The notes: a model not told the origin generated them from the letters alone. Shown: positions 11,739 through 24,528, numbered from the stretch's first letter. The stretch: DNA of 64,000 bases from Papiliotrema nemorosa (GCA_032158125.1 JASKOT010000002.1:992001-1056000), one strand, 5' to 3'. Translations and numbers: made by a program.

Positions 11739-14137
11739 ATGTCCGGAACTCTCACTCAAGGCTTCTGCGAGCTCGTGCACAGCGATGGAGAAGTCTCCGA
11801 CATTCAACCGATTCTTCAGGTTCTGTCAGTGAAGAAAATCAATGCGCAGAACCAGTCCGGACAGGATCGATACCGGTGAGCACCTTGCCGACCACTTCGA
11901 CATGCTCGTCTGATCGACCGAGTCGTTTTGCTTGGGCTGTATAGCTGACCAAGGCAGAATCATCCTATCCGACAGCAAATATTTCATCCAGTGCATGCTG
12001 GCCACTCAACTCAACGAATATGTCAATTCCAAGCAGATCGACAAGAACAGCCTGATCAAGCTCAATGAATTTGTTGTCAACGCCGTTCAGGGTCGACGGT
12101 CAGTCCACTCTCTGAGTCCTTCCTCGAGCGCAGAACTGACCGACAGACTGTTGATCATTCTCAAGCTAGAAGTCGTGCCTTATTCTGGGGATAAGATCGG
12201 CAATCCCGCCAATCTTGAGCAAGCGCTTCAAGCGGAGAAAGCTCCAGCTCCGGCAGCTGCGCCTGTCAGTGCGGCTGCACCGGCTGGAGCGTCGAGGAAT
12301 GGAGCCGCTCCGCCGGCAAAGGGAGGCAGACCGGCGAATAGGTCTGCGACCGGGAAGGATATGGGTGCGTTGTACCCTATAGAGGGGTTGTCGCCATACC
12401 AGAACAAGTCAGTCTCCCTCTCTGTCTGCCACTGCTATCATGTTGACGCAATTCTAGGTGGACAATCAAAGCTCGAGTTACAAATCGATCCGAGATCAAA
12501 CATTGGTCCAACCAACGAGGTGATGGAAAGCTGTTCAGTGTAACTCTGATGGATGAATCGGTCAGTCTACTTCGCCGCCATATCGGTCAAGCTGATTGTC
12601 CAGGGAGAGATCAAAGCTACCGCCTTCAATGAGCAAGTCGACCAACATTACGAGACGCTGCAGGAAGGCAAGGTAGGCTGTTCGCATTGCGGCTAGATCG
12701 CAACTTACGTGACAGGTATTTTTCATCTCCCGAGCTCGTGTCAACATTGCCAAGAAGCAATTCAGCAATGTCAACAATGAATACGAGATTACGTTTGGGA
12801 ATGAGACGGAGATTGAACCAGTCAGTGGGAAAATCGTAGACTGTTTTACGAGCTAACAATTTAGTGCGACGATGACTCGGTCCCCAAGGTGAAGTTCAAC
12901 TTCACGAGTATCGGTGATTTGGGCAATGTGGAAAAGGATGCAGTGTGTGGTGGGTGGCTGTTTGCTTCTGATGCCGTTCACAGGCTGATGGAGACAGATG
13001 TCATTGGTATCGTCAAGGAGGTTGGCGAAGTTGGCAACATCACGTCAAAAGCGACTCAGAAACCCGTAAGCCTAGCGCCTATCTAGCGAATGCTCAATCA
13101 CTCATCCCTCCAGTTCTCAAAACGAGACATCACGCTAGTGGACCAGTCCGGACAAAGCGTTCGACTAACACTATGGGGCAAGCAAGCTGAATCGTTTGAG
13201 CATACCAACGAGCCGGTCATCGCTTTCAAGGGTGTCAAAGTGGGAGATTTCGGGGGAAGGTCATTATCCATGTTCAGCAGTGCGACCATGTCCACTGAGC
13301 CCGACATTCCCGAGGCTCATCAGTTGCGAGGATGGTGAGTTGTTGAAGACGCATGTCATTATCAGCTGACAAGCAGGTACGAAGCAGAGGGCCGCAACAA
13401 GTCATTCACCTCGTACACGAATCAATCGGTCACTAGAAACGACAGCAATAACGCTGCCGTACGACCATCCGAGTTGAAGACTTTGGGTCAAGCCAAAGAT
13501 GAACAACTCGGAATGAGCGACAAGACAGACTACTTCACTTCTTCGGCTACGATCGTCTTTGTCAAGCAAGACACTTTCGCCTACCCTGCCTGCGCAAATC
13601 CCGATGGCTGCAACAAGAAGGTCGTGGATGACGGCTCAGGATGGAACTGTGAGAAGTGCGACAGAAAATGGCCTGAACCTATTTGGCGGTGAGCTCGGTC
13701 CTATCATCGGTGAGCGTTGTACTGACTCGAGCAGATACATCCTGAGTATCAATTTGATGGACCATGCTGGCTCGGTCTGGATGACCGCTTTCAACGAAGT
13801 CGCAGAGCAACTCATGGGCGTCACCGCAAACGAATTGCACAAGGTCAAGGTCAGCTTCTTACTCCTTGAATCCCGAGCCATACTGACAGCCCAGGACGAG
13901 GGAGACGAGGCGAAGTTCGGCAAATACTTTGGAGATGCTGCTGGGAAGACGTTCACCTTCCAAATGATGGCCAAACAAGACTCGTACAATGTGAGTCATC
14001 TAGTCGCGTGATGTATCGTGTTCGAGCGTTGACTTTTCCAGGATCAACCTCGAGTCCGATATCAATGTCGAAAGGCTGCTCCACCGGACTATGCGGCCGA
14101 GTCTGCACACCTGACGCAGCTTATCAATGCGTTCTAA
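11739..14137 (+). CDS. RFA1: replication protein A large subunit (RPA70)
   Basis: Single-stranded DNA-binding subunit for replication, repair and recombination. It has the RPA70N domain at the start ([14 protein letters not shown]), a Pro/Ala linker with [14 protein letters not shown] ([18 protein letters not shown]) and DBD-B ([20 protein letters not shown]), and DBD-C with a zinc ribbon of pattern C-x4-C-x13-C-x2-C around [10 protein letters not shown] and CEKCDRK, followed by [16 protein letters not shown]. About a dozen exons; the first two are 11739-11875 and 11958-12098. The stop is TAA at 14135-14137, just after QLINAF. Full-length by family standards. It shares its promoter with NSE2, whose complex acts on the same repair intermediates. 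Confidence 0.95.
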
Positions 14138-14419
14138 AGGGGTTGACTAAAGACGGGGTTGTAACGAACTGGGAGACTGTATATATGTAAATTTTGCTCT
14201 GCGTTGCGCCCTGAGACCGCCAGTAAAAACGCCTCGACGATTAAAGACATCCGAGCAGAAGATATGCACCTCGACCGTAGAGAGAGGATTGAGCACCACA
14301 TGCGTACATGCAAATTGGCATTGATTAAGCAAGGTCCCACGCGGTATATAGCAGTGATACAAGCACAACACAACACGATGATTTCGTCGATTCTCAGTCT
14401 AGCAATCTCCCCATTCATC

Positions 14420-15803
14420 TTATAACACCTTCCACTTCTCCATCCTCGATGTCAAAGCCTCATAAACGGCAGCTTTGACTTTATCCTTGATCTTTACCTT
14501 TTCCTGTTCCCCTATTCCTCCCTCATCCATCTCCGCATCGATCCTCCCTGGAGACAAATCTAGCGGATTGAAAGTGACTGTCCTTCCGTCGCTCAGGGGT
14601 ATATGAGCCATTTCCACTGGTCCTTCGTCCGTTCTGCCAGGATTTGAGGGTTCGACGGTAGACTGTCGGAAGATTAATGATGGTGCACGTTTGGGTCGAC
14701 GTGAAGATGGTTTAGATTTTGATTTCGGTGTACCCATTCCAGCTAAAATCTGAGCTTCCAAAGCGGCCGGATCGGGTAAATCTTCGTCCTCGTCGTCTTC
14801 GGATACGTCGGAATCTGGAAGATGACGTTGAGAAGTGGGCGACTCGTGTCCGTCCTCTGCGGAGGGAGACGATGGGCGCGTGGTCGGAATGACAATCGGC
14901 GAGCCGTTGGCTGAGAAGAAGGATTCATTCCGACGAGCTCGACGTGGGAATCCGGGTGTTGCCGGTAGGGCAGGATTGAAGATGTGATCCTGAGGTAGTG
15001 ACTGTTTGTCAGCTTGGATTTGGAGACAGGTGGGCGGTGAGATTGAAAAAGGACTGACACTTGGACCGCTGGATGAGCTAGCGAAGGTCGCCTTGGAGCG
15101 AGGGGTTTTAGACGTCAACTTTCTCTTGCTCGTACTGGACGGCACGACTCGTTTCGCACTTCCGGGTATCTCCCTCCTAGCTGTAGGGTATCAGCGATGT
15201 TTCAAGAGACGACTGTGACTCTCACCATTTTTCGTAGATCTCGAAGGTGAAGTGATCCCCGCAGCCTCTTCTTCTGCCCTTTTCCTATACATCAGTAAGG
15301 CCATGCCTACCGATCCGCAAGACTCACCTCTTCCCCCTTGCCTCTTCCTCCAACCTCGCCTTCTCCCTTTCCGCAGCTTCTTCCTTCTCCCTTTCTTCTA
15401 TCTTTGCCCGAGCTATCCTCTGTACTGTACCAGACCATGAGCCTCCCCATTTATCTTCCAAGTCTTTGAGCGTCATGGAACGTAAATCCCGAGGGATCTT
15501 GAGTATCTCGGCATCTTGGCGAAGGAGAAATGAGCTCATGGACGCCGCCAAAGTGGCTTTGAACGCTCGAGTCTTGTCCTCGACTATATGTCAGCTTTCT
15601 TACGCATCCAAAGTATCGCGGCCATGTCGCATATGGGAGAGTCGCCGGGAACAGGGTGTCAACAAACCTTCCAAGTCAAAGTTGTCCAATAAGGATTGTT
15701 TCTCCGCGGCCGTATAGCCTGATCGAGCAGTGTGTCCATGATGTTTAGAAGGTCTATTGTTCGGCGTAGACATCGCTACTGCTCTTTGGACTTTGGTCGC
15801 CAT
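14420..15803 (-). CDS. NBL1: Borealin/Nbl1-type chromosomal passenger complex subunit
   Basis: The N-terminal region, after splicing, contains KQSLLDNFDLEVEDKTRAF, the hallmark of the Nbl1/Borealin N-terminal domain that forms the three-helix bundle with INCENP and Survivin. An Arg/Glu coiled coil follows (REKEEAAEREKARLEEEARG), then a basic and then acidic disordered region and a C-terminal segment ending TSRMEKWKVL. In budding yeast Nbl1 is tiny; the length here (about 400 residues) is closer to animal Borealin. Five exons; the first intron uses GTTTGT at the E-V junction. It is convergent with RFA1. Function (Aurora kinase targeting to centromeres) is from family knowledge. Confidence 0.82.
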
Positions 15804-16413
15804 GGTGCCAAGATGTGTCCGAGTATATATGTGTGGGAGTTCAGTGAAGGTGGTGTGTTTTGATTTTGCGGAAGCAGTTGAGGACAGGGTGGGTGGCAAA
15901 AATCCGTCGCGTCGAGAGTGGCGTCGGCGGGGATTCTCAATGTGCAGTAGACGATATGGAGGATGCTCTATGCATGTGAGACCGTGAAGCAGATGACTCG
16001 AAAGTGGACAGCCATTGCTGCGATGTGATGGTCTCCGCTATGCAGCGTGGATTGACGTCGTACATTACCTGTTCTGGACAAGGACATCCGAGCGGGAATC
16101 TCGCCAAAGGCACCTTCGTCATTCAAGCGGGATTCTTTTCGACCTCCCCTCCTGAAACGATAACAGGTCGTGGAGGGTCTCAAATGACTTCATGCAGCAT
16201 CACTTGTCACAAGTACCTACTTCCCGAATGAGAAAACCCGGCGGAGTTCTTTTGGCCCAGGAGCGATCCCAGTCTTCAGTCTGCGGGATACTCTAAGTAC
16301 TCAGAATTGGATGGCGAGATTACCGACACCATCCACATATATATACACCTGAGGCTATCGCCATGCACAAGTCAAAGCGAATCATCCCTGGATACCTCTG
16401 CACGTACGATCAG
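15804..16413. other. intergenic, promoters of Borealin and of the small 16.4 kb gene
   Basis: 610 bp with no supported exon. A TATATATA element lies at 16338-16345, 69 bp before the ATG at 16414, and is the only clear core-promoter signal. Confidence 0.55.
16338..16345 (+). promoter_or_regulatory. TATA box upstream of the 16.4 kb gene
   Basis: Perfect TATATATA 69 bp before the start codon. TATA promoters in fungi often mark regulated rather than constitutive genes; that is inference here. Confidence 0.5.
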
Positions 16414-17019
16414 AATGCCTCTAATCAGCTTCAAGTCCAAGATCAAGTCGACTCTCGGCGGAGTCAAAGGGCACTTCACACCGAAGGAGAAGTCGCCATC
16501 ATCCGCCACCTTGCCGTTGGAGGTCCCCATGATTGACGTTTCCAAGGCCCCCGAGTCCACGAGAGCTGTGACAGATAAGGAGGAGACTTTGAGTGAGCAT
16601 CAGATATCCCTTTCCTGCTTAGTTTGACGAGGTAGTAGCACACCCAATCGATGAGATCAATGATGTCCCCGCCACTCTCCCTCCTCTTCAAATCCCCTCT
16701 GCCAACGCCACACCCCATGCCCAGATCGATGAATCGGCTGCTTTCACCGTCAAACCCAATCTTTCCGCCGGTTCCTCCCTTGGTGTTGCTCCGACTGTAA
16801 CTCAGACTGTGGTCGAAGCAGAGGCAGAAAGAGCTCGAGCGGAACAAGAGGCGAGAAGAAGGGCACGAAAGGAGAAGGCAAAGGTCATCGCGGCCAAGGT
16901 CGGTGTGTGGATCGTTACTGTTGTACGTCCAGTCCGCGCCATGGTTCGAGTAGGACATTAACAAGCAGACCGCTCACGCTCTGCTGGGTGCCTGCATCGA
17001 AGACGCAATGGACTTCTGA
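16414..17019 (+). CDS. small hypothetical protein with an Ala/Arg/Glu helix
   Basis: ATG at 16414 begins MPLISFKSKIKSTLGGVKGH. A 43- or 46-nt intron near 16592-16637 joins to HPIDEINDVPATLPPLQIPS, and a second intron (donor GTACGT after GVWIVTV, acceptor before 16970) gives the last exon TAHALLGACIEDAMDF and TGA at 17017-17019. About 160 residues. The central helix (AEAERARAEQEARRRARKEK) then a short hydrophobic stretch (VIAAKVGVWIVTVTAHALLG) suggests a tail-anchored or membrane-associated protein. No family recognised. It sits alone, convergent to the dynamin-like gene. Confidence 0.65.
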
Positions 17020-17177
17020 CCCGAAGCATATTCGGGATGTGACAAGGATTGCCAACGGGATAGGCCTGTTTGATGTCCCGCCAATGGTGCTCAATATTCC
17101 CTTGCATATAATTTTGATATATGAGGATACACGCTTGATTATTCCCCGATACCTGTGTGTTTGTCCCCCTTGATCAC

Positions 17178-20100
17178 CTAGGACTGAATACGCTTGAACT
17201 TGTTACTATTGTAAGATGAGTTAGATCCAGCCATGATCACTTCGCGGAGGCATGAAGTGGCACACACCTAATGACTTCGAACTCTCTTTTTCTCTTCTTC
17301 AGACCTTCTCTCTCCTTCACTACCTTCTCATCCGGTTCCAGGAGTCTCTTTGTTTCCTCCTCCACATCCACCGATACTTTGACCAATCCAAGCTCCCTCC
17401 TCAGCATTGAGCTGATATCCTTGAGGAAGCTCCGGACGGATGCCTGCACTGCTCGACCAAGTATCATCGATAGCCTCTCGACCCCAGCCTGTAACCAGAC
17501 GGTGCTTGACGCCATGAGGTAGAAGCACCATCTTCGCTCGAGATCCGCAGGAGGCCACTTGACGGTTGAAGCGAGAGGAATAACGGACGGAGGAGCTAGC
17601 GCGAGAGGGGAAGATGGCTCGAGAGTCGTCATTGGAGCTGGGGGAATCCCTGCAGCTGACTGGGCGTCGTGATCGGTGGTAGAGGGAGTACTCGGTACCG
17701 ATGCGTATATTTCTTGATATGCTTTGGAATAGGCGTCAATCATTTTGATTCGAGCTTTTGCTCCGTTTTCCGGGATGTCGATCAGGCTAGGTTCCTCCAG
17801 CTCGCCCTTGCAATATTGCTCACTGATCGCAAGACATTGATCAATAAACTCCCCAGCTTTGTCTCGAAGAATGGACCTGAGTGATCAGGGCTACAGTATG
17901 CAGTACTCGTACTGTATTTGCTTGCGTGTACTCACTTCATTCGGGTAGCCAGGTTGTGGTGGCTGCAGGTGTCACCCATCACCTGGTCGACGGACTCGAT
18001 CACTACTCTCCAGACATCATGAACATGTTTGTCGCATATCTCGTGCCATTTGCTAGCGGTGACGACAATATAGTGCGGTTTGATGCGATGAATTGCTAAA
18101 AGCCGGTCACGGGGGTTGGTGTACCTATCTCGTCAGCCAGACAGCATTAAATACCAATAGTGATCGCAGCTCACTTTCGGACAATATCGTATACTTCGTC
18201 TATGAAGATTGCTGTTTCGGCCTCATCGGACGTCGATTCGGCAGCGGCCTCGGCAAAGTCTACAGCCGATTGATTTTCGGAATCTGCCTTTCGGAAGGGC
18301 ATAAACGTCGGCAAGGTAGCACCGAGCTGCAGAGGCAGATCCCGCTGCAGCTCAAAGGGACGACGCGTGTGGGCTCTTTCCGTCTTCATGGCTTCATCGA
18401 TCGACCGAGAGACGCTGTCGATGATATTGTGAACTTCTTCGATCGGTGCGTCAATCTCGGGAGGCAGCTGAGCCAGTCGAGTTTCCAGTTCCGATGTCTT
18501 GATCGTCAACAGGTGCTTGAGAGAATCAACACTGAAGCGTCAATCTTTCCCCCGCGGTGGTCCAGTTTCACTTACTGCTTGACTACAAGATCAGAGAAAA
18601 TCTCGAAAACGAACCTCCGTAAATTATCAGTCCCATAATGGAACCCCGGCATCTTCTTAAGCTTGTCCCACTTTGCTTCTCGAAACAATTGTGCTTCTCG
18701 CTGTCGAGATAAAGCACCATGAGTGCCCATTTCGTTCTCTACCTCCGTCTTCGGTGACACAAACCACCAGCCGTGGGCGGGCTTCAATGTCCAGTTCGGG
18801 TCAGACTCCGGATGCTCAAGGCGATCCTCAAAAGCGCGAGGTAACCCCATTTGGTCTACTTTCGTAACGACGACTACGTGGTTAGGATTTGTGCCGTGTA
18901 GACCAAGGCTGATGAACTCACAGATGGATCGTTTGGCTTGCGGATCATCATTCTGAATGAGACTGAACTCGATGTCTTCGCTACTGAGATCTCCTAAGAT
19001 TACGTGAGCTTCAACGCCACACGGAGGGGTTCGAAAGCACTCACTACCCGACCCAGGAGCACAGCAGAGAATCAGATTCTCCGGTTTAGCAATCTCGTTC
19101 TCGACCATACCTGTCACATGAGCTTTACTGGACGAGAAACGGAGTATCGAATCCCCGCTCACTTCTGACAAGTGGATCCCCGACCAGTCCTGGTTGTCAG
19201 TCTGTTGAGTTGCTGGGTGACGCTGATCACCCACCAGGCATATCGATGACCGATAGATTCGGTTGGGCCGGTCCAGAGACCTGCCTGATCAGCGTTGCCG
19301 CTTGCTATGAGAGACATTCACGTGAAGGATCACGACGTTGTCGGTGAAACGAAGGCCGTCTCGGCTCCTACTCTGCTCATCGAGCCATCTCTCTCGCTCG
19401 TCGCTGCTCCACAGCATCATCTCTTCGTATGTTCTGCGATTAGTCTTCAATGAGGGGGGGTGCAGTAAGTCGAACGGCCCCGACTTACGTGACTGGTCCA
19501 TGCGATCCATCCCCAAAGCGCTTAGCCTGAAGCCCGGCCATTCGTACGGCGTTTGCCAGCTTGTCTATTTCCGTGAGAGATCGGCCAGTGTACGCAATCC
19601 GAGATGGGATATGCTCATTGACGGGATGCGAAATTTGGATCTCTATCCGTGCGTTGAAAGCCTCAAATGGCCGATATCGAGAGTGCATTTGAGTCGGACA
19701 CCTGTGTCATCAGTCGTAAGCTACTTGGCGCTTTCTTAGAGCGACCTACACAGTTGCCCTGCCTCCCGACGACCAAAGGGGGGTCTTCTCGTCAGCCACC
19801 TGACATCGCACAGGACAATCTCCTTCTCACGTTGGTAATCGAACTCAGGCTGCGGTCATGAGCGCAAGATCTCTACAGAAGGAAGTTTCTTACACGGTCG
19901 ACTTGCCGGCGCTCTGACCACCTATGCTGACGATATTGGTAAACTCTGAAGTACTGCTGATCAGCATGAACACCTGTCTGTCTGCGTAGGTAGGTCAACG
20001 ACATACTCGTTCACAAGCATATCATGTATCTCGAAGATTTCGTCCAGCTTGCTTTTGGGTGACGAAAATGGCTGACGAGACTTGATAGGGCTGAGCTCGT

Positions 20101-20197
20101 TGAGATCATCTACCAGAGTGGTCGTCGGGGAGAGTTGAATCGAGTCCCCTAAGCCTCCTGGGCTCGGAGTAGTGGATGTGGGAGGTGAGAAGGTCAT
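17178..20197 (-). CDS. dynamin-superfamily GTPase
   Basis: GTPase motifs are all visible after splicing: P-loop VSIGGQSAGKST, switch-I type motif ATVCPTQM, DxxG as VIDMPG followed by LVGDPLVR, and G4 VVVVTKVDQMG. The C-terminal part has a GED-like helix region (WLQAGVERLSMILGRAVQ ... DISSMLRRELGLVKVSVDVE). The start ATG is at 20197; the last intron (donor GTGTGT, acceptor AATAG) joins VIS-NKFKRIQS to the TAG at 17178. Dynamins remodel membranes; this divergent form resembles the Mx/fungal dynamin-like group more than Dnm1 or Vps1, so the organelle is unknown. No PH domain, proline-rich tail or transmembrane segment is seen. Confidence 0.85.
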
Positions 20198-21235
20198 CAG
20201 GTGGTTGTGGTCAATGATTCAGATAGTTGTCAGAAGATAGAGACGATCAGAACCATCCTGATATATACAGATTACTCCTGCGAGATGAGATACTACCAGA
20301 TCTACCGGTTCCCTAGCAACCATCAATCAGTAGATCCTTCGCGGAAACCAAACGCCCGTCGTCAAGCCGTCATGAAGTCGCTCGATGAACATGCCGATCA
20401 GTGCTGACCTCGTTGTCAAGTCGACCTGAACACGGGGACGCAGCACATAACATCAGCCATTCATTCCACTTCTTTGCACCACCCATTTCATGTTCAGGGC
20501 GCAACGCGCGAGACGCGTCTCGACGGCGAAATTACGTAATACACCATCCTTTGCACCCAGACGCGTTTCAACAACATTGAAGTTCCATTAGCCAAGCAGC
20601 TCCTGCAGCCTTCGGCCAGACGTCAGACTCGCATTGCATCTCATAGGTAGCCTGGTGAGGGTCAGACTAGACTGGACCCCACCGATCATCACTCGCCTGG
20701 AGCGAACGCACATCGACGATTTTCTGGTGGTCCACCTCGACTGCAACCCGGACGTGGCGAGTCGCTCCCCCCTCGCCCCCTTGTTCCTTCGACTACAGCA
20801 CATCCCTCGATCAATCCATCTTGTGGCACTTGTCGGCTAGTGCTCAGGTGCTTCCATCTCCCGACGTCTGACACCCAGGAGAAGTTGTGTACACTCGAGT
20901 AGCTGTGTGCCTGTGTGTGATCGGGAGAGGTCTGAGCGTTGCCGAGAGGGTTCCAAGGGGGTCGATATCAAAAACATCTTCCGACCTCCATCAACATCAA
21001 CAAACCTATCCAGTCCCATCATCAGCTCTTATCTCCTGACACTCGACTCTCTACACGTCTACACGTTCGACCTTCACGCTCTTTTCAGTACACGCTCTTT
21101 ACCATTACCGCCTACCCATTCCTACCCCGCAGCATCCTTTAGCAAAGTCCGACTCCAAAGGACCTATCATAGCAATAATCTAGCTTCAACTTTACTCGAC
21201 CACTTCCCGCACCTCAAATTCCCATCATCGACTGG
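20198..21235. promoter_or_regulatory. long divergent intergenic region with paired ACGCGT boxes
   Basis: 1038 bp between two divergent starts. It holds a 14-bp perfect palindrome CGAGACGCGTCTCG (20509-20522) centred on ACGCGT, a second ACGCGT at 20561-20566, and between them the 10-bp palindrome ATTACGTAAT (20531-20540). No exon was found; the right half is CT-rich leader of the downstream gene. Confidence 0.5.
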
Positions 21236-24200
21236 ATGGCGTCCCTGGTGGATGGCTCGGTGTTTGGTGGAGAAGACGATTCTGCCCGCGCACAAAAACT
21301 CGCCAATGCTCGAAAGAAGGTGAGCTTGAATTGGAAGCATCGACTGATGCGTAGTTGAAATCATTTCGAGCTACACGATCCACGGATAACTCTCTATCTG
21401 CCCCTCCCGCCGCATCCTCACGCTCCACTCCGCCGACGTCGTTGTCTATCCCAATTCCCCTCGTTACTGATATCACGGGCAACGGCCGTTTTTCACCTTT
21501 ACCTGGACCGAGTAAAGGTGGAGAGATGACTGCTGATATCATTCAACCCTTCTCTCGGTCGCCTCGATCACCCGGCAAATTGCGCAAGTCGAGGAGTAAA
21601 GGGAGCATAAGCCATAGGAGGCAGAACTCGAGTATCAGCGGGACAGCATTTCATCGAGGAAGCGCGATCAGCCTTTTCGAGGATGATGGAGATCTTCATC
21701 CCGTGAGAGGGGAGTTGCCTCGACCCAGCGAGATCATAGCTACACCAGCTACGCCTCTGATGCCGGATGCGTCGGAAGTAGGGGGGTCCCTGGAAGAGAA
21801 CAGAGAAGTAGTCAGGGAGAGGTTATCAACCTTCTCGTTCGGGGCCAAACGACCTGCTACCAGTCGCTCGCCATCTCCTCGCGATAGGATTGGCCAACCG
21901 TTGTTGCCGTCACAGGTCGTGTCGCTTGATGTCAACACCTCGCCTATCCCCTCACCATCGAAAAGGCTGTCAACGCCTCTCTCCCGCCCGCCAAGCTTGC
22001 TTTTGACGCGACCGACCCCGATAGCATTTGGCTCGCCGTCACCTTCTGGCGCCAGACAAATGGAATGCCCTCAGACTCCGCCGACTCCCGCTAAGACTAA
22101 ACGGCATTCTCACACTCGATCCAACTCCATATCTCTCCCAAATCTCAAACTATCCTCCCGTCCGGCATCTCTCGGCGTCTCTAATTCGCCTTCCTTCCCC
22201 TCCTCACCGTCGTCGCCCATGGGTGCAGCACGCCCAAATACGCTCTATCAAGGCACTCGACTCAAGTTTGAGCCCAGTGGTAGAGGTGCAGAAGCGGAAA
22301 AGGAGAAGGAAGAGTACAGGCGGAAAGCCTTGGAGAAGCTCACTGGTTCACCTTCCCCTATCTATCCCGACAGCCCTTCAGCTGAAATCGCATTGCCTGA
22401 TTTGGACGATGAGGATGGCTCATCGGTCGCTTCTTCTGCTCGTCCCTTTTCCGGTTTTGGATCTTTCACCTTTGGCCGGCCCAACTCTTCCTCCTCAACT
22501 CCATCCGGATTTTCATGGACAACGAGCGAAGAGTCTCCGCCACTTGAAAAGTGGTCGACTGGCTCCAATGCCAAACAAGACGACAATGAGGACACGCTTG
22601 GGTTTGGCTTCACCTTCTCTGCGAACAATTCAGGTTCGTTCAGCTTTGGAGCTGCTCCGCCACCCGTTTCGACCGAATTCAGTATAGGCATGGGACTGCC
22701 ATCCATCGTACCCGCTCGACCCAGCTTGACCAGGAATCTGTCCGTCTTGGCCGAGGTCGATGAGCCCGAAGAAGGAGAGTCTGTAGCGGAAACAGACGTG
22801 CAGGATGTGTTCGTCCGTTCTTTGTCTGATCAGCACATGCCTATGAGCCCCTTCGAGGAGGAAATGACAACCGATACCGTTGATACGACTCACTTTGCCC
22901 GTGTTGTCGCACCAACACCGACACGACTTCGTGAATTGCACCTCGTCTCATCTGTCAATACTCCAGTGTCTGCCCGCGCGCCACTGCCTATCACAGCCAC
23001 GTCACAAGGATCACCCACGAAAGGTTACGGAGCAATCGGTCGCGGACGTCCGGCTCCTCTTGCTCATATCAACACGGACTCTCCTGTCTCCCTCGCGAGC
23101 CTGATTTCCACTCCCAAGAGTGCCACCGGTCCGCGCCGACGTCCTGCTCCAGGATCTCGTGGTAGCTCTATCTCGTACAAGAAGGACGGAGATTCGGACA
23201 CTTCTTCTCGCGACTGGAGTTTCAGCAGTATCAACCCGCTTTCCCCTCCATCGACCCTCACAGAACTTGGTTCGCCGCCAGCTGCCATGCCGCACTTCTC
23301 CGGTTGGACCAACACGGCACGAAGCGGGTCGTCCAGGCCTTGCCCTCGACCGAAATCACTCGCTGGGCTTGGTTTCGATCATCAAGGTGCCGGACGCGTT
23401 CTCGGTGAGCTCGAAGAGGTTGACGAGGATGCCTTGTCCTCGTCCAGAAACACCTCGTTCCGGTTGACTTCTGCTGCTAGTTCGATGGAGCCTGCTGAGA
23501 GTGTGCGAGACTCGTTAGGTGACTATGCCTGGCGAGACATGCAATTGGAGTTGGAGATGGAGAGAGACGCTTTGCGGGAGGACGTTGATCTTTGGCGAGT
23601 TCGATGTACCGGATTAGAGGACAAGCTTGAAGCAGAAAAGAAGGAAAATGCTATCCTGAGGGATAGAGTGAGAAAGTGTGAGTTGCGAATGATCCGTTGT
23701 GTTAGGATTCGCTGACACCCAGTGGGAGATCGCCTCTCATCGGTCTCCTCTTATCCCGTCACAAACAATCGGGATACTTCACTTGTCGCCGATCTTCGAA
23801 CTCAGTTATTTGGTGTTCAGGTCGAGCTCGACCGAGAGAGGACACAAAGACTGGCCGCGCAAGATCGAATGGAAGAGCTGCAGGCTCAGTTGGCAGAAAT
23901 GACAATGGTCAAGAATCTGTCGCCTCCGGTCAAGACGAATGTTATCCCGCCCACCCCATCCTCGCCAAACGCGCACTTCACCTACCCTTCTCCTGCTCTC
24001 ACCAACAGCACGAGCAGCCCGAGTCCCGATCCCACATCTCGTATACGCGGATGGGGATTCCCCAAAGGTCCCGTGGCGCCCGCTCATCCAAAGAACAGGG
24101 AGAGCTTTTTCGGCCTATCTCAGGTCCTTCGAAGGGATTCTGTAGAGGAAGAAAGGCAGCATGGGATTGATCTGCCACCCATCACATTACCGTTGCCATC

Positions 24201-24528
24201 TGCAGAGGTCGAGGACGACCGGTATCGTGCGGTTTCAGACCCTACGCCCAAAGCGCAACATCGTGCGCTCGAAGTCGATTCCGAGGAATCTCAACGATCC
24301 ACCTCGCTCACCTCGTCGGCTTCTTCTGCTCTGTCCTTTTTTGCGGATTACCTCCCAAAGTATGCTCGACCGACTTCTCCGGCTCGACAGAGGTCTCTCA
24401 GTCCTGAAGTTGCATCACGCTCATCGAGGGAAGGATCGATCAAGCGGTTGCCCAACAGTGTCGATAAAGGACACGTGGACTTGAGACATGGGTGCAAGTG
24501 TTGTGTGGGGGATGTGATTGATCTGTAG
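21236..24528 (+). CDS. large disordered Ser/Pro-rich protein with C-terminal coiled coil
   Basis: ATG at 21236 starts MASLVDGSVFGGEDDSARAQ; a 35-nt intron (21320-21354) and a second intron (about 23680-23725) give three exons and about 1080 residues. The bulk is low-complexity Ser/Pro with several FG/FSFG-like patches (GFGSFTFG, SGSFSFGAAP). Near the C terminus are amphipathic helices around ERDALREDVDLWRVRCTGLE and RTQRLAAQDRMEELQAQLAE. Two HxRxxS sites (HRRQNS at 21613-21630, HTRSNS at 22111-22128) fit the NDR/LATS kinase consensus. The N-terminal KLANARKKLKSF resembles the start of some golgins, but that is weak. No confident family; probably a cytoskeletal or polarity scaffold, by inference. 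Confidence 0.7.

Noticed and set aside
18358..18370. ACGCGT inside the dynamin-like coding region
   Set aside because: Lies in an exon far from any start codon, so not counted as a promoter element.
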